A DNA stretch of 33,815 nt from positions 2,393,008 through 2,426,822 of the forward strand of contig CP070674.1 in NCBI GenBank assembly GCA_020351995.1. The letters run 5' to 3'. The notes under the pieces were generated by a model. It was given only the letters and a program-made list of their open reading frames with translations, did no database searches and was not told where the DNA came from. A program made the translations under genes and the position numbers. Of this stretch, positions 1 to 8,168 are shown in pieces. Within the stretch, counting starts at the first letter, position 1. Every line of letters begins with the position of its first letter. This DNA is from Candidatus Zixiibacteriota bacterium. GTDB taxonomy: Bacteria; Zixibacteria; MSB-5A5; GN15; FEB-12.

Positions 1-78
1 GCCGGGTTCGTTGGCGAGAACCTCGTTAATAACGACCTGCGCCCGAAGTAACCCGGTACCCAACAGGAACAATGTCAC
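1..78 (-). CDS. Exported lamin-tail-domain protein, N-terminal fragment
   Basis: This is the first 26 codons of a gene that runs off the left edge. The GTG start overlaps the TGA stop of the upstream barrel gene as GTGA, the usual mark of translational coupling. The fragment reads as a short hydrophobic signal segment (TLFLLGTGLLRAQ) followed by VVINEVLANEPG. A VINEVLANEP-like string just after the signal peptide is how lamin tail domain (LTD) proteins typically begin, so an exported Ig-fold LTD protein is inferred. The signal peptide has no positive residues if GTG is the start. An Arg-rich stretch lies in frame upstream but has no standard start codon. The function beyond the cut cannot be seen. 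Confidence 0.55.
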   Translation of the reverse strand, partial: MTLFLLGTGLLRAQVVINEVLANEPG

Positions 79-1715
79 CAGCAGCAGGACAGATCGAACC
101 CGACGATGGTCCGGTGCTCCTGCTCTGAACCCGCGCTGTAAGTATGGCTGAGTTTCAGAGCCACCGACACTCCCCCCATAACCTCTATGCTGCTTCTTAC
201 AAAAGCGTACCAACGCTTAATCCTCCCCACGTTATGGTCGATCTCTGAAACATTCGACCACAACTCCATCTTACCGTAGGAGTCAAAATTGTATTTGAGA
301 TCGACAAAAAACGATGTGAAATCCCTCTTCACCCTATGCGAATTATAGCCTATATATGTTCTCAGGTAGAAGTTTCCCAGGCGCCACCTTGTAATCAGCC
401 TTGTCTGTCTGCGGGCAGATGAGAAATCACTTCGGGTCTGCCCGCGCGACAGAAAATCAATCCCAACCGAGACACAATCGAATTTTCTACTGACCTGAGC
501 CAGCCACTGGGTATTCGCCGTATCGGCATTGAACGAGGCGTATAGCAGGGAGTTGGCCAGTTCGATCTTATCCGACAGGTCAACTACCGTTTTGGCAAGC
601 AGCCCCTGTTGGCCAAACCGTTTCGATGTGTATTCGCGGTCCACCGTTTCAAAAGTCTGGTCATGGTATATGGCGGCCGCTTTGCTTCCCCCGCTCAGGT
701 CGATATAGCCATCGGAATAACTCCATCCGGCATACCTGATTTCAGCTTGCCGGAATCGATGGCGCCCTTCCGCGACGACCGCACCAAAAGTACTCCTCTC
801 ACCCCCCTGCCAGCATACTTCCACAGCACTGTAGCCGCAACCGTAGTCATGACGGCCGTTCAGAGCCAACTTGTTGTCAGCAACATATTCACCGGTGCGA
901 CGATTCTTAAGACGAGTGATACCCAGCACAACTGAAGGTTTGAACGGAAAGCTTGTCGCCTGTACCATAGCGCCCCATGAAAACAGCCGCGTAAATTCGC
1001 TTCGCACCACCGATCCCAAAGTCTGCACTTCATACCCGCGGAAAGATAAACGGGCCAGGCCACCATTCAACCCGCCGTAATCGGGATATAGAAAAGACTC
1101 ACCACTCAGGTCACGCGCGAGCCCGAACAACTTCCCCCGGTAGCCAAACACTGTCCCCAGGCCGAACCGCCGGGAGAAATTGCCCAAGACTACTTCTCGA
1201 ACCGGACCTCTACTGCTCCTGTATTGAATGGACCGCGAGACAAAACGGTCATCTCCGGTATACTCCCGGCGTATCTCGATATCGGCTGTGATGGTGTTGT
1301 TGATGTTCATCTGTACGGATGTCGATGACTTCGAACGGTCTTCATCTTCGGCGTATCGCCGGTATCTCTGACGAAATTGTCCTGTTACCATTCGCCGGGT
1401 TGGTGTCGGCCCCCGCCTGTCCTCAAATGGCGTTTCCTGCTCATTCTCCAATGAGGTCTTGAGTGCAAGAGAATCAACATTGAAGAAATTCAGGTTAGGA
1501 ATTTCGTCCAGCAGATGGTGGCTGGTCGAGTCTATGCCATCTATGGCAATTTCCCGAAGAATCAAATATTGCTGATAGGTTATCTCGCCGGAACGGAGGG
1601 CATCATATATCTCATCTTCAGACGGAAATATGTCGGTTGATATTTCTTGTGAACGCGGGGCCCCTCCCCCCAGCAGAACTACCAGCACCACGGCCGTTAG
1701 CGCTACTGTTTTCAT
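75..1715 (-). CDS. Predicted outer-membrane beta-barrel protein of unknown function
   Basis: The 546-residue product starts with a clear signal peptide (MKTVALTAVVLVVLLGGGAPRSQ). A short helical segment follows (about residues 33-60, EDEIYDALRSGEITYQQYLI), then a basic linker around 100-125. From about residue 130 to the end the sequence alternates short polar/aromatic strands with turns (for example VQMNINNTITADIEIRREYTG), and the last residues include an aromatic (SCCW). That pattern is typical of an outer-membrane barrel. No enzymatic motif is visible and I do not recognise a named family. It shares a transcript with the downstream lamin-tail-domain gene through a 4-bp stop/start overlap, so the two products may act together at the cell surface. 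A sigma-70-like promoter lies directly upstream and leaves almost no leader. Confidence 0.7.
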   Translation of the reverse strand: MKTVALTAVVLVVLLGGGAPRSQEISTDIFPSEDEIYDALRSGEITYQQYLILREIAIDGIDSTSHHLLDEIPNLNFFNVDSLALKTSLENEQETPFEDRRGPTPTRRMVTGQFRQRYRRYAEDEDRSKSSTSVQMNINNTITADIEIRREYTGDDRFVSRSIQYRSSRGPVREVVLGNFSRRFGLGTVFGYRGKLFGLARDLSGESFLYPDYGGLNGGLARLSFRGYEVQTLGSVVRSEFTRLFSWGAMVQATSFPFKPSVVLGITRLKNRRTGEYVADNKLALNGRHDYGCGYSAVEVCWQGGERSTFGAVVAEGRHRFRQAEIRYAGWSYSDGYIDLSGGSKAAAIYHDQTFETVDREYTSKRFGQQGLLAKTVVDLSDKIELANSLLYASFNADTANTQWLAQVSRKFDCVSVGIDFLSRGQTRSDFSSARRQTRLITRWRLGNFYLRTYIGYNSHRVKRDFTSFFVDLKYNFDSYGKMELWSNVSEIDHNVGRIKRWYAFVRSSIEVMGGVSVALKLSHTYSAGSEQEHRTIVGFDLSCCW

Positions 1716-1723
1716 TCGAGTGA

Positions 1724-1752
1724 AGTATATGCGTTCTGGGTTATATAATCAA
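1724..1752 (-). promoter_or_regulatory. Sigma-70-type promoter of the barrel gene
   Basis: Read on the minus strand: -35 TTGATT (1747-1752), 17-bp spacer, -10 TATACT (1724-1729). The expected transcription start (about 1717-1718) is within 2-3 nt of the ATG at 1715, and no Shine-Dalgarno sequence precedes that ATG. If this promoter is used, the message is essentially leaderless. Confidence 0.5.
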
Positions 1753-1926
1753 GTCCAAAGCCCGTCACTCCTCGTGATAACTTGGGAAAAACAGACGCAT
1801 CCGGGAAAAAGCCAACGAACGTACGGATGTTTTCGTAGTGTCAGAATTCTGAATCCCTATGCCGCGGACCATCTTGCCAACCACCTAGTTGAAACTTCTC
1901 ACACGTGATTCTTTAATCATCTGCTT

Positions 1927-1963
1927 TGTTCGCTGGCGAACAGCTCTTGTTCGGGTATGAACA
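1927..1963. promoter_or_regulatory. Tandem TGTTC-N6-GAACA operator pair (putative enhancer)
   Basis: Two 16-bp dyads of identical format are present: TGTTCGCTGGCGAACA (1927-1942) and TGTTCGGGTATGAACA (1948-1963). Their starts are exactly 21 bp apart, two helical turns, so dimers would sit on the same DNA face. They lie 54-90 bp upstream of the -24 element at 2018. Paired dyads on one face upstream of a sigma-54 promoter are the usual arrangement for an enhancer-binding protein. That the protein encoded at 4501-5922 binds here is inference. Confidence 0.65.
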
Positions 1964-2016
1964 CTTTACTATCTTGGGCGTACAATAAGCATCGCATAAA
2001 CAGTAACTTAAGGACA

Positions 2017-2032
2017 TGGCACCCCGTTTGCT
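2017..2032 (+). promoter_or_regulatory. Sigma-54 (-24/-12) promoter of the permease gene
   Basis: TGGCAC (2017-2022), 5 nt, then TTGCT (2028-2032). The invariant GG (2018-2019) and GC (2030-2031) are separated by exactly 10 bp, as RpoN promoters require. Transcription would begin near 2043, giving a short leader with AAGGAG at 2058-2063 and the inferred start at 2070. The good match, the spacing and the upstream dyad pair support one another. Confidence 0.7.
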
Positions 2033-2069
2033 GACCTAAAGCACGTCCAGTAGCCACAAGGAGAATGCG

Positions 2070-4430
2070 ATCCTTAAACACTATCTGAAAACCTCCCTGA
2101 GGAATATCACCAGGCAGAGGGGATATTCACTTCTCAACGTGCTTGGCCTGGCTATCGGGATAACCTGCCTGGGCCTGGCTATCCGTTATACCCAGCATGA
2201 ATTCAGTTTTGATAGATTTCATAAGGACGCAGACAGGGTTTACAGGGTATGCAGCAAAAGCTCGGGCGCGGCCACGCCAGGCGAGCTGGCACCGACGATT
2301 CTGGAAAGATCTCCGGCAGTAGAGTCGGCCACGCGCCTTCAGTATGGAAGCTTCGACCAGAACCGGGTACTATTTCACTACCGCGACAAATCTCTTTACA
2401 GCAGGGGCTACTACGCTGACGAGCACTTTTTCGAGATATTCCCATTTCCGTTCGTCCGGGGAGATCCCGGCAAAGCCCTGGCCGAACCGAACAGCATCGT
2501 TGTAACCGAGGACTTCTCGCGCAGGTATTTTGGCGATGAAAACCCCATCGGTGAAACCATCAACTTCGAAAACAAACATGATTTGACGGTGGTCGGGATC
2601 ATTGAGAACGTCCCCTCCAACTCACACCTTCAGTTTGACTTCCTTGTATCGTTTTCAACTTATGCCACGACAACATCCGGCCAGTCCTACTCGCGCTGCT
2701 GGGCCTGCTGTTGTTTCCTGACCTACGTTAAGCTAAATGAGAACGCGGCTGTCCGCGGAGTTGAAGACCAGCTCGACGCCTTAGTGATGGAAAAGACCAA
2801 TATTGCCTACACGTGGTTCCTTCAGCCTTTAGAGGATATCCGGTTATTCTCTGCCCTCAGCCATGAGCCAGGCACGCTCGCCGTGAGTGACATTTACTAT
2901 GTATACCTTGCGCTCTCGATTGCGGTGCTAATCCTGATTCTCGGATGCCTGAATTATATAAGCATCACCACGGCCCGAGCCGCCTCACGCGCCAGCGAAA
3001 TTGGCGTTCGCAAAGTGGTTGGCGCCAGGCGAAAAGATCTCATCGCTCAGCACATGGTAGAATCCTTGTTGGTGACGCTATTCGCTCTGCTGCTGTCTCT
3101 GATACTCATTGAGCTCCTGATACCGATGATAAACTCTTTTGCCCGCCTCGGAATCGGAAGCGAGTACCTGGGCAATTTCGCTTTTATGTCCTTCATGATA
3201 CTTCTGTGCGTTCTGGTGAGTCTGATTGCCGGCGGCTACCCGGCGCTGGTCCTGTCATCAATCAGGCCCTTGAGGGTGATCAGCAAGCTCTGGCACGCCG
3301 GCCGGGAGGGCGTTCGCCTGCGCCGGCTATTTGTAATCATACAGTTCGGGATGGCTATCTGTTTGCTGACTATCTCGCTGATAATTGATTCACAACTGAA
3401 TTATGTCGGTAGCGAGGATATAGGCTACGACAGGGAAAATGTCGTGGTGTTGAAACTAAAGGGTGATGACTTCGAGAACAACCGGCAAAACATCAAAAAC
3501 GAAATACTCGGGCACTCCAGAGTTATCAGTGCAACCTATTCGTCCCATCTCCCGTGCGCAATCAAGAGTTCAACTGAAGCCAGGCTGGCCGACAACAACG
3601 GCGACACGACTTACCTGATCATTCACTGTTGCGACGTAGATGAAACCTTCGCGGACGTCTATGATCTCGAATTCGTGAGCGGCCGGAATTTCTCGCAGGA
3701 CTTCAACGACACCTGGGAATCCTCGGTGATCCTTAACGAGGCCGCCGTAAAAGTAATAGACTGGGAAAATCGGGAAAACAAACGCTACACCATGTGGGGC
3801 AATATCGATGCCGAGGTTGTCGGCGTAGTGAAGGATTTCAATTTTCTATCCCTGCATAATAACATTGCACCTCTGGTTTTGTTGCGCGGCGAGGGTTCAT
3901 ATCTTTCGGTCAAAATTCAACCCGATGACATGCTAGGCACTATCGGGTATATGGACAAGGTCGTGAGCAAATTTATCCCCGACTATCCCTTCGAATACAA
4001 AATGTATGAAGATCACTATCAGGCGGCGTACACGACGGAGAATAATCTCAGCCTGGCCTTTAACGTTTTTGCGGGGATCGCCATATTCGTGGCCTGTCTG
4101 GGGCTGGTCGGGTTGTCAGCATATTCAACTGCGCAGAAATCGAAAGAAATTGCCATCCGCAAGATTCTCGGGGCGTCCGCCGCTGACAACATGTTGCTGC
4201 TCACCCGGGAATTCTTGTTACTGGTCGTGATAGCGAATGTGCTGGCCTATCCTGTCGCGTACTACATCATGAATCGGTGGCTGGAGAATTTCGTTTACCG
4301 TATCGATATCGGGATATCTTCCTTTATTTCGGCAGGTCTCGCGGCACTTATCGTTGCTTTGCTGACGGTCGGCTATCAGGCCGTCAAGGCCGCGTTCGCC
4401 AACCCTATTGATGGGATCAGGTACGAGTAA
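2070..4430 (+). CDS. FtsX/MacB-like ABC transporter permease
   Basis: The product is about 786 residues in the two-module layout of MacB/FtsX-type permeases: TM helix at about 18-40, a MacB-like periplasmic core to about 270, an FtsX domain with three TM helices (about 275-400), another TM helix (about 420-440), a second extracytoplasmic domain, and a C-terminal FtsX domain with three helices (about 680-780). The repeated motif EIGVRKVVGA / EIAIRKILGA marks the two FtsX units. Such permeases act with an ATPase to move substrates or transmit force across the envelope. No ATPase gene is adjacent. The family normally begins MLKxYLK.LRN; here that stretch is read as (ATC)-LKHYLKTSLRN, with AAGGAG 6 nt upstream and no ATG, GTG or TTG in frame until GTG 2139. 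I place the start at ATC 2070, a rare codon or a sequence error. An unusual RCWACCC cluster lies in the first periplasmic domain (near 2695-2715). Transcription is predicted to be sigma-54 dependent. Confidence 0.85.
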   Translation: MLKHYLKTSLRNITRQRGYSLLNVLGLAIGITCLGLAIRYTQHEFSFDRFHKDADRVYRVCSKSSGAATPGELAPTILERSPAVESATRLQYGSFDQNRVLFHYRDKSLYSRGYYADEHFFEIFPFPFVRGDPGKALAEPNSIVVTEDFSRRYFGDENPIGETINFENKHDLTVVGIIENVPSNSHLQFDFLVSFSTYATTTSGQSYSRCWACCCFLTYVKLNENAAVRGVEDQLDALVMEKTNIAYTWFLQPLEDIRLFSALSHEPGTLAVSDIYYVYLALSIAVLILILGCLNYISITTARAASRASEIGVRKVVGARRKDLIAQHMVESLLVTLFALLLSLILIELLIPMINSFARLGIGSEYLGNFAFMSFMILLCVLVSLIAGGYPALVLSSIRPLRVISKLWHAGREGVRLRRLFVIIQFGMAICLLTISLIIDSQLNYVGSEDIGYDRENVVVLKLKGDDFENNRQNIKNEILGHSRVISATYSSHLPCAIKSSTEARLADNNGDTTYLIIHCCDVDETFADVYDLEFVSGRNFSQDFNDTWESSVILNEAAVKVIDWENRENKRYTMWGNIDAEVVGVVKDFNFLSLHNNIAPLVLLRGEGSYLSVKIQPDDMLGTIGYMDKVVSKFIPDYPFEYKMYEDHYQAAYTTENNLSLAFNVFAGIAIFVACLGLVGLSAYSTAQKSKEIAIRKILGASAADNMLLLTREFLLLVVIANVLAYPVAYYIMNRWLENFVYRIDIGISSFISAGLAALIVALLTVGYQAVKAAFANPIDGIRYE

Positions 4431-4460
4431 TTCCGGTGCGCCAGGAAATTAATGGCCCTT

Positions 4461-4484
4461 GGCGGGCTCGAAGACGGACCCGCC
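4461..4484. terminator. Possible bidirectional hairpin between convergent genes
   Basis: GGCGGG (4461-4466) pairs with CCCGCC (4479-4484) around a 12-nt loop, between the convergent stops of the permease (4430) and the regulator (4501). There is no T-tract on either side, so efficient intrinsic termination is uncertain. Confidence 0.3.
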
Positions 4485-4500
4485 CCACGACACGATTCCC

Positions 4501-5922
4501 TCAACTGAGGTCATACTTCTTCAGCTTCCGGTATAGCGTCCGTTCCCCGATACCGAGCCGTCGCGCGGCCTCCTTGCGGTTGCCTTTGGTTTCATCGAGC
4601 ACCTGCTCAATCATGAGCTTTTCCATCTGCTCCATGCTCATCCCTTTAGTGGCCTCGGCGGTGTCGGACGGATACTCTTCCGGCGGCGTTTCCGACGGCA
4701 GGTGCGATGTAATCAAATCACGAAGCATTCGAATTTCGTTCCCCAGCGAGAGAATAGCATGATAGATAAGCTCTTGCCCGGCCTGCTCGACCGTCTTGCC
4801 CGTGGAAACGGGAAGGTTCAGAGCGGACGTATGCTGTTCCTCGATAAACCGCTCTACGTCCTCAACCTCTACCATCCCCTTCGGCTTGAGGGCAGCCATT
4901 CGGTCTGCGAAGTTTTTCAACTGGCGTACATTGCCCGGCCAGTCATATTTCATCAAAAGCTCCACCGCCGAGTCAGAATAAGTAAGGCCGGGATGACTGC
5001 GCGAAAAATGCTGAAGAAGTGGATAGATGTCATTGGCTCGCTCAAATAATGGCGGCAGGACAATCTTAACCACACCGATGCGGAAATATAAATCCTCCCG
5101 GAAAGCCCGTTCGCTGATAGCTTCGGTCAGGTCACGATTCGTGGCCGACACCACCCGCACATTGGCTCGCTGGGCGACCGACGACCCGACTGGATAATAA
5201 GTGCCGTCTTCGAGCACTCGCAACAGTTTCACCTGCATATCCGGTTTGGTCTCTCCTATTTCATCGAGAAATATCGTGCCACTGTCGGCCTTGTGAAAAA
5301 GACCGTCCCGCTTCGACACTGAGCCGGTAAAGGCTCCTTTCTCGTGACCGAAAAGCTCCGACTCTAAAACGCCTTCGGCTATTGCGCCGCAATTGATTGC
5401 TACAAACGGTTTCCCGGTTCGCTCGGAATTATCATGAATAGCCCGCGCGACCAGCTCCTTACCTGACCCCGATGGCCCAACGATCATGACCGGCACTTCA
5501 GTGGGTGCAATCCGGTGGATGGTTTCGGCGACAATCTTCATCTTGGTCGAACGACCGACGATTTTGAATTCGGCCAACAGCTCCTTCTGCCGCAGAATCT
5601 GTTTTACTTTCTTGGTGATCCCCTCCTGCCCCAGATCGCTGGATATATGGCCGTCGATGAAATCATCATCCGGTTCCATATCGTGACCGTCGGTTACCAC
5701 CCGCCAGATTTCAGTCAGACCGTTATAGCGACGGATACGAGCCGCCACGGCGTATTTGAGCGCCATCCGGGAATCATCGACCAGCACGATATCGATCAGA
5801 CTCTCTTTAACCGTCTGATAAAGCTCTGAAACCTGATTGACCACAATACCGATTTCCTGCCAGCGAATCTCACGGCTGCTCTCAGACGATGGATCGACCA
5901 AAATGACTACTCTGTTTTTCAT
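4501..5922 (-). CDS. Sigma-54-dependent transcriptional activator (NtrC/AtoC-type)
   Basis: The protein has 473 residues. Residues 121-360 form a complete AAA+ sigma-54 interaction domain: Walker A GPSGSGK (149-155), Walker B GTIFLDEI (215-222) and sensor II DWPGNVRQL (327-335). The sigma-54 contact loop reads GAFTGS (196-201) rather than the common GAFTGA. A Fis-type helix-turn-helix is at the C-terminus (about 436-470, GNRKEAARRLGI...RTLYRKLKKY). The N-terminal 110 residues look like a receiver fold but lack the normal acidic pair after strand 1 and a clear phospho-aspartate/lysine set, so a pseudo-receiver that does not use standard phosphorylation is inferred. The gene starts 22 bp after the rnr stop, suggesting cotranscription. 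The permease beyond its 3' end carries a sigma-54 promoter and is a plausible target. Confidence 0.93.
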   Translation of the reverse strand: MKNRVVILVDPSSESSREIRWQEIGIVVNQVSELYQTVKESLIDIVLVDDSRMALKYAVAARIRRYNGLTEIWRVVTDGHDMEPDDDFIDGHISSDLGQEGITKKVKQILRQKELLAEFKIVGRSTKMKIVAETIHRIAPTEVPVMIVGPSGSGKELVARAIHDNSERTGKPFVAINCGAIAEGVLESELFGHEKGAFTGSVSKRDGLFHKADSGTIFLDEIGETKPDMQVKLLRVLEDGTYYPVGSSVAQRANVRVVSATNRDLTEAISERAFREDLYFRIGVVKIVLPPLFERANDIYPLLQHFSRSHPGLTYSDSAVELLMKYDWPGNVRQLKNFADRMAALKPKGMVEVEDVERFIEEQHTSALNLPVSTGKTVEQAGQELIYHAILSLGNEIRMLRDLITSHLPSETPPEEYPSDTAEATKGMSMEQMEKLMIEQVLDETKGNRKEAARRLGIGERTLYRKLKKYDLS

Positions 5923-5944
5923 AACACAACGAATAATCTATGTT

Positions 5945-8125
5945 TTATCGTTTCTTCTTTTTCCTCTTATCGCGCCGGACAGGTTTCCCTTTGCCTTTCT
6001 TCGGCGGCGCCTCCTTACGTGGTGGGCTGACGAGATAAAGATCCATCTCGTTGGCCACGGTATCCACGCGTAAGATGCCCACTTTCACTTTCCCGCCTAA
6101 CTGAAAGACGCGTCCCGTGCGACTCCCCACCATTCGGTACCGCTTCGCGTCAAACCTGTAATAGTCGTCATCTATCGACGACATACGCACCATCCCCTCC
6201 ACACCCATGTTATCCAGCCTGACAAAAAAGCCATGCGGCATCACGCCCGATATAACCCCCGGAAAATGGTCGCCCAGATGACGTCCCATGTATGACAGTT
6301 GCTTGACCTTGATAGCGTCACGCTCGGCCGACTCGGCCACCCGCTCGGTGTCAGAACAATGACGCCCAACACTGTCGATAAGCGTTGTCGCGCGGCGGGC
6401 AAACGACGCCGGGTAACGGCCGTTTTTCATCTTTCGCAAAAGACGATGAACAATCAAGTCCGGGTAGCGGCGAATAGGCGAGGTGAAATGCGTGTAATGA
6501 TGAAAGGCCAGGCCGAAATGGCCGATATTCTGCCGCTGATAAACAGCCTTTTTCATCGAGCGTAACATCAACTCGTTGATGAAATCTTCTTCGGGGACAT
6601 CTTTCACTTTTTCGAGGAATTTCGCGAATGCGATCGGACGCATATTGGGCGACACCGGGAAAGTATATCCCAGCCGCTGCATCAAACTCGAAAACTCCTG
6701 AATTTTCTCTAGGTCGGGTTTGTCGTGCACCCGGTACAGAAAAGCCTGTCCGGCCCGGAACACCTCGAGCGCCACCGCCTTGTTCACCGCCAGCATGAAT
6801 TCTTCGACCAGACGATGCGACTCCAGCCTAACTTTGTGCCCCAGCTCAAGCACCTCACCTTTCTTATTCAAAATGATTTTGGATTCGGGGAGGTCAAAGT
6901 CGAGCGAGCCATCGGCGAAGCGCCGCTTATTCAAAAGCAATGCCAGGTGCCGGGCAATCCGAAGATTATCGGCCACTTTTTTGAGCTTGGGCGTGACCAC
7001 GCCGGTATCGAAAAATTCCTGAACCTCTTCGTAGGCCAGCTTCGCCCGCGACTTAATAACCGTATCGGCGAAAAACCATTGAAGAGCCTTGCCGGTTTTG
7101 TCAAAGTCTATAATAGCGGAATGGGCCAGCCGCCTGCGATTCACTTTCAACGAACAGACATCATTGGAGAGCACTTCCGGAAGCATGGGAATAACCATCC
7201 CCGGCAGATACACCGAGTTCCCCCGCCGGAACGCTTCCTTATCGAGGGCGGTGCCGTCATCGACAAAGTATGACACATCGGCGATATGCACCGACAGGCG
7301 AAAGCCATCGACTGTCTTCTCTACCGAAATAGCGTCATCATGGTCTTTGGCATCGGCCGGGTCGATCGTATAGACACACTGCCTGGTAAGGTCCCTCCGT
7401 CTGTTAAGCTCTTCGTCGGTAAGTTTGGCCGAAGCAATCTCCGCCTGCGAGAGAACATCATCCGGGAATTCCTCGGGGAGATCATAGCTCTTTATCACCG
7501 TGAGCATATCCACGCCGGGTTTGCCGGGGAAACCGATACGCTCGGTAATTTTGCCTTCGGGATTGAGATGCGGGTCATCCCAGTGGGTCAGCACCACCAC
7601 GACTTTCTCACCATCCTGCGCCGAGAGCGAATCCTTGGTGGGGATATACATATCACGATGGAGCCGTTTGCTGTCGGGCACGACAAAATTGAAATTGCGT
7701 CCTTTGTGGAAGACACCCACGATATTGCGTTTGGCTCGCTCGACGATTTTTATCACGGCGCCGGTGGAACGATCCACAATGCGCCCGGTGAGACGCACCA
7801 TGACGGTGTCACCGTCGAGCGCGGTATGCAGCCGTACTTCGGGGATATAAATATCTTCCTCTTCACCTTCGACAATCAGGTATCCAACCCCGCTTCTGGT
7901 GATGGAGATTTTACCCACGCGGATATCCATTTCGACCGCGAGGCCGATTCGACCGCGCTTGAGCCGGACCAGTTCACCGGCGTCGATGAGGTCTTTGACG
8001 GCCTGCCGGAAATAGCGGTACTCGGCGTTGGGTATAGCCAGGGCTTTGGCTAACTCCTTGATTTTCATGGGGTGGGCCGATTTTTCGCGGATAAAATCGA
8101 TGATTTTTTTGGCATCTTGTTTCAT
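5945..8125 (-). CDS. rnr: Ribonuclease R
   Basis: This is a processive 3'-5' exoribonuclease that degrades structured RNA, with a role in RNA quality control. From the chosen ATG (8125) the product is about 726 residues in RNase R order: winged-helix HTH (about 1-65), cold-shock OB domains (66-235), RNB catalytic domain (about 245-570), S1 domain (about 620-700) and a lysine-rich tail. The catalytic acidic set is intact at D255, D261, D263 and D264 (IDPADAKDHDDAIS). An in-frame TTG at 8149 would add eight residues (MEGRYFGH), but MKQDAKKIIDFI is the natural domain start. Neither start has an ideal Shine-Dalgarno. The regulator gene follows after 22 bp on the same strand. Confidence 0.95.
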   Translation of the reverse strand: MKQDAKKIIDFIREKSAHPMKIKELAKALAIPNAEYRYFRQAVKDLIDAGELVRLKRGRIGLAVEMDIRVGKISITRSGVGYLIVEGEEEDIYIPEVRLHTALDGDTVMVRLTGRIVDRSTGAVIKIVERAKRNIVGVFHKGRNFNFVVPDSKRLHRDMYIPTKDSLSAQDGEKVVVVLTHWDDPHLNPEGKITERIGFPGKPGVDMLTVIKSYDLPEEFPDDVLSQAEIASAKLTDEELNRRRDLTRQCVYTIDPADAKDHDDAISVEKTVDGFRLSVHIADVSYFVDDGTALDKEAFRRGNSVYLPGMVIPMLPEVLSNDVCSLKVNRRRLAHSAIIDFDKTGKALQWFFADTVIKSRAKLAYEEVQEFFDTGVVTPKLKKVADNLRIARHLALLLNKRRFADGSLDFDLPESKIILNKKGEVLELGHKVRLESHRLVEEFMLAVNKAVALEVFRAGQAFLYRVHDKPDLEKIQEFSSLMQRLGYTFPVSPNMRPIAFAKFLEKVKDVPEEDFINELMLRSMKKAVYQRQNIGHFGLAFHHYTHFTSPIRRYPDLIVHRLLRKMKNGRYPASFARRATTLIDSVGRHCSDTERVAESAERDAIKVKQLSYMGRHLGDHFPGVISGVMPHGFFVRLDNMGVEGMVRMSSIDDDYYRFDAKRYRMVGSRTGRVFQLGGKVKVGILRVDTVANEMDLYLVSPPRKEAPPKKGKGKPVRRDKRKKKKR

Positions 8126-8168
8126 ATGGCCAAAATATCGGCCTTCCAACGCCTCAAGTCAAGCAATT

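Larger units (their letters stand above)
1716..2069. other. 354-bp divergent regulatory region
   Basis: This gene-free stretch separates the minus-strand barrel gene from the plus-strand permease. It holds a sigma-70-like promoter facing left (1724-1752), two matching dyads (1927-1942 and 1948-1963) and a sigma-54 -24/-12 element facing right (2017-2032), followed by a Shine-Dalgarno AAGGAG at 2058-2063. Nothing else was recognised between 1753 and 1926. Short open frames here overlap these signals and look non-coding. Confidence 0.6.

Noticed and set aside
1948-1963. LexA-type SOS box
   Set aside because: Known GAAC-N4-GTTC LexA sites have the half-sites in the opposite order and spacing, and the nearby sigma-54 element gives a better explanation for the dyad pair.
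7286-8053. 255-codon plus-strand open frame inside rnr
   Set aside because: It is fully antisense to the conserved RNase R catalytic and OB domains; open antisense frames are expected at this codon usage.
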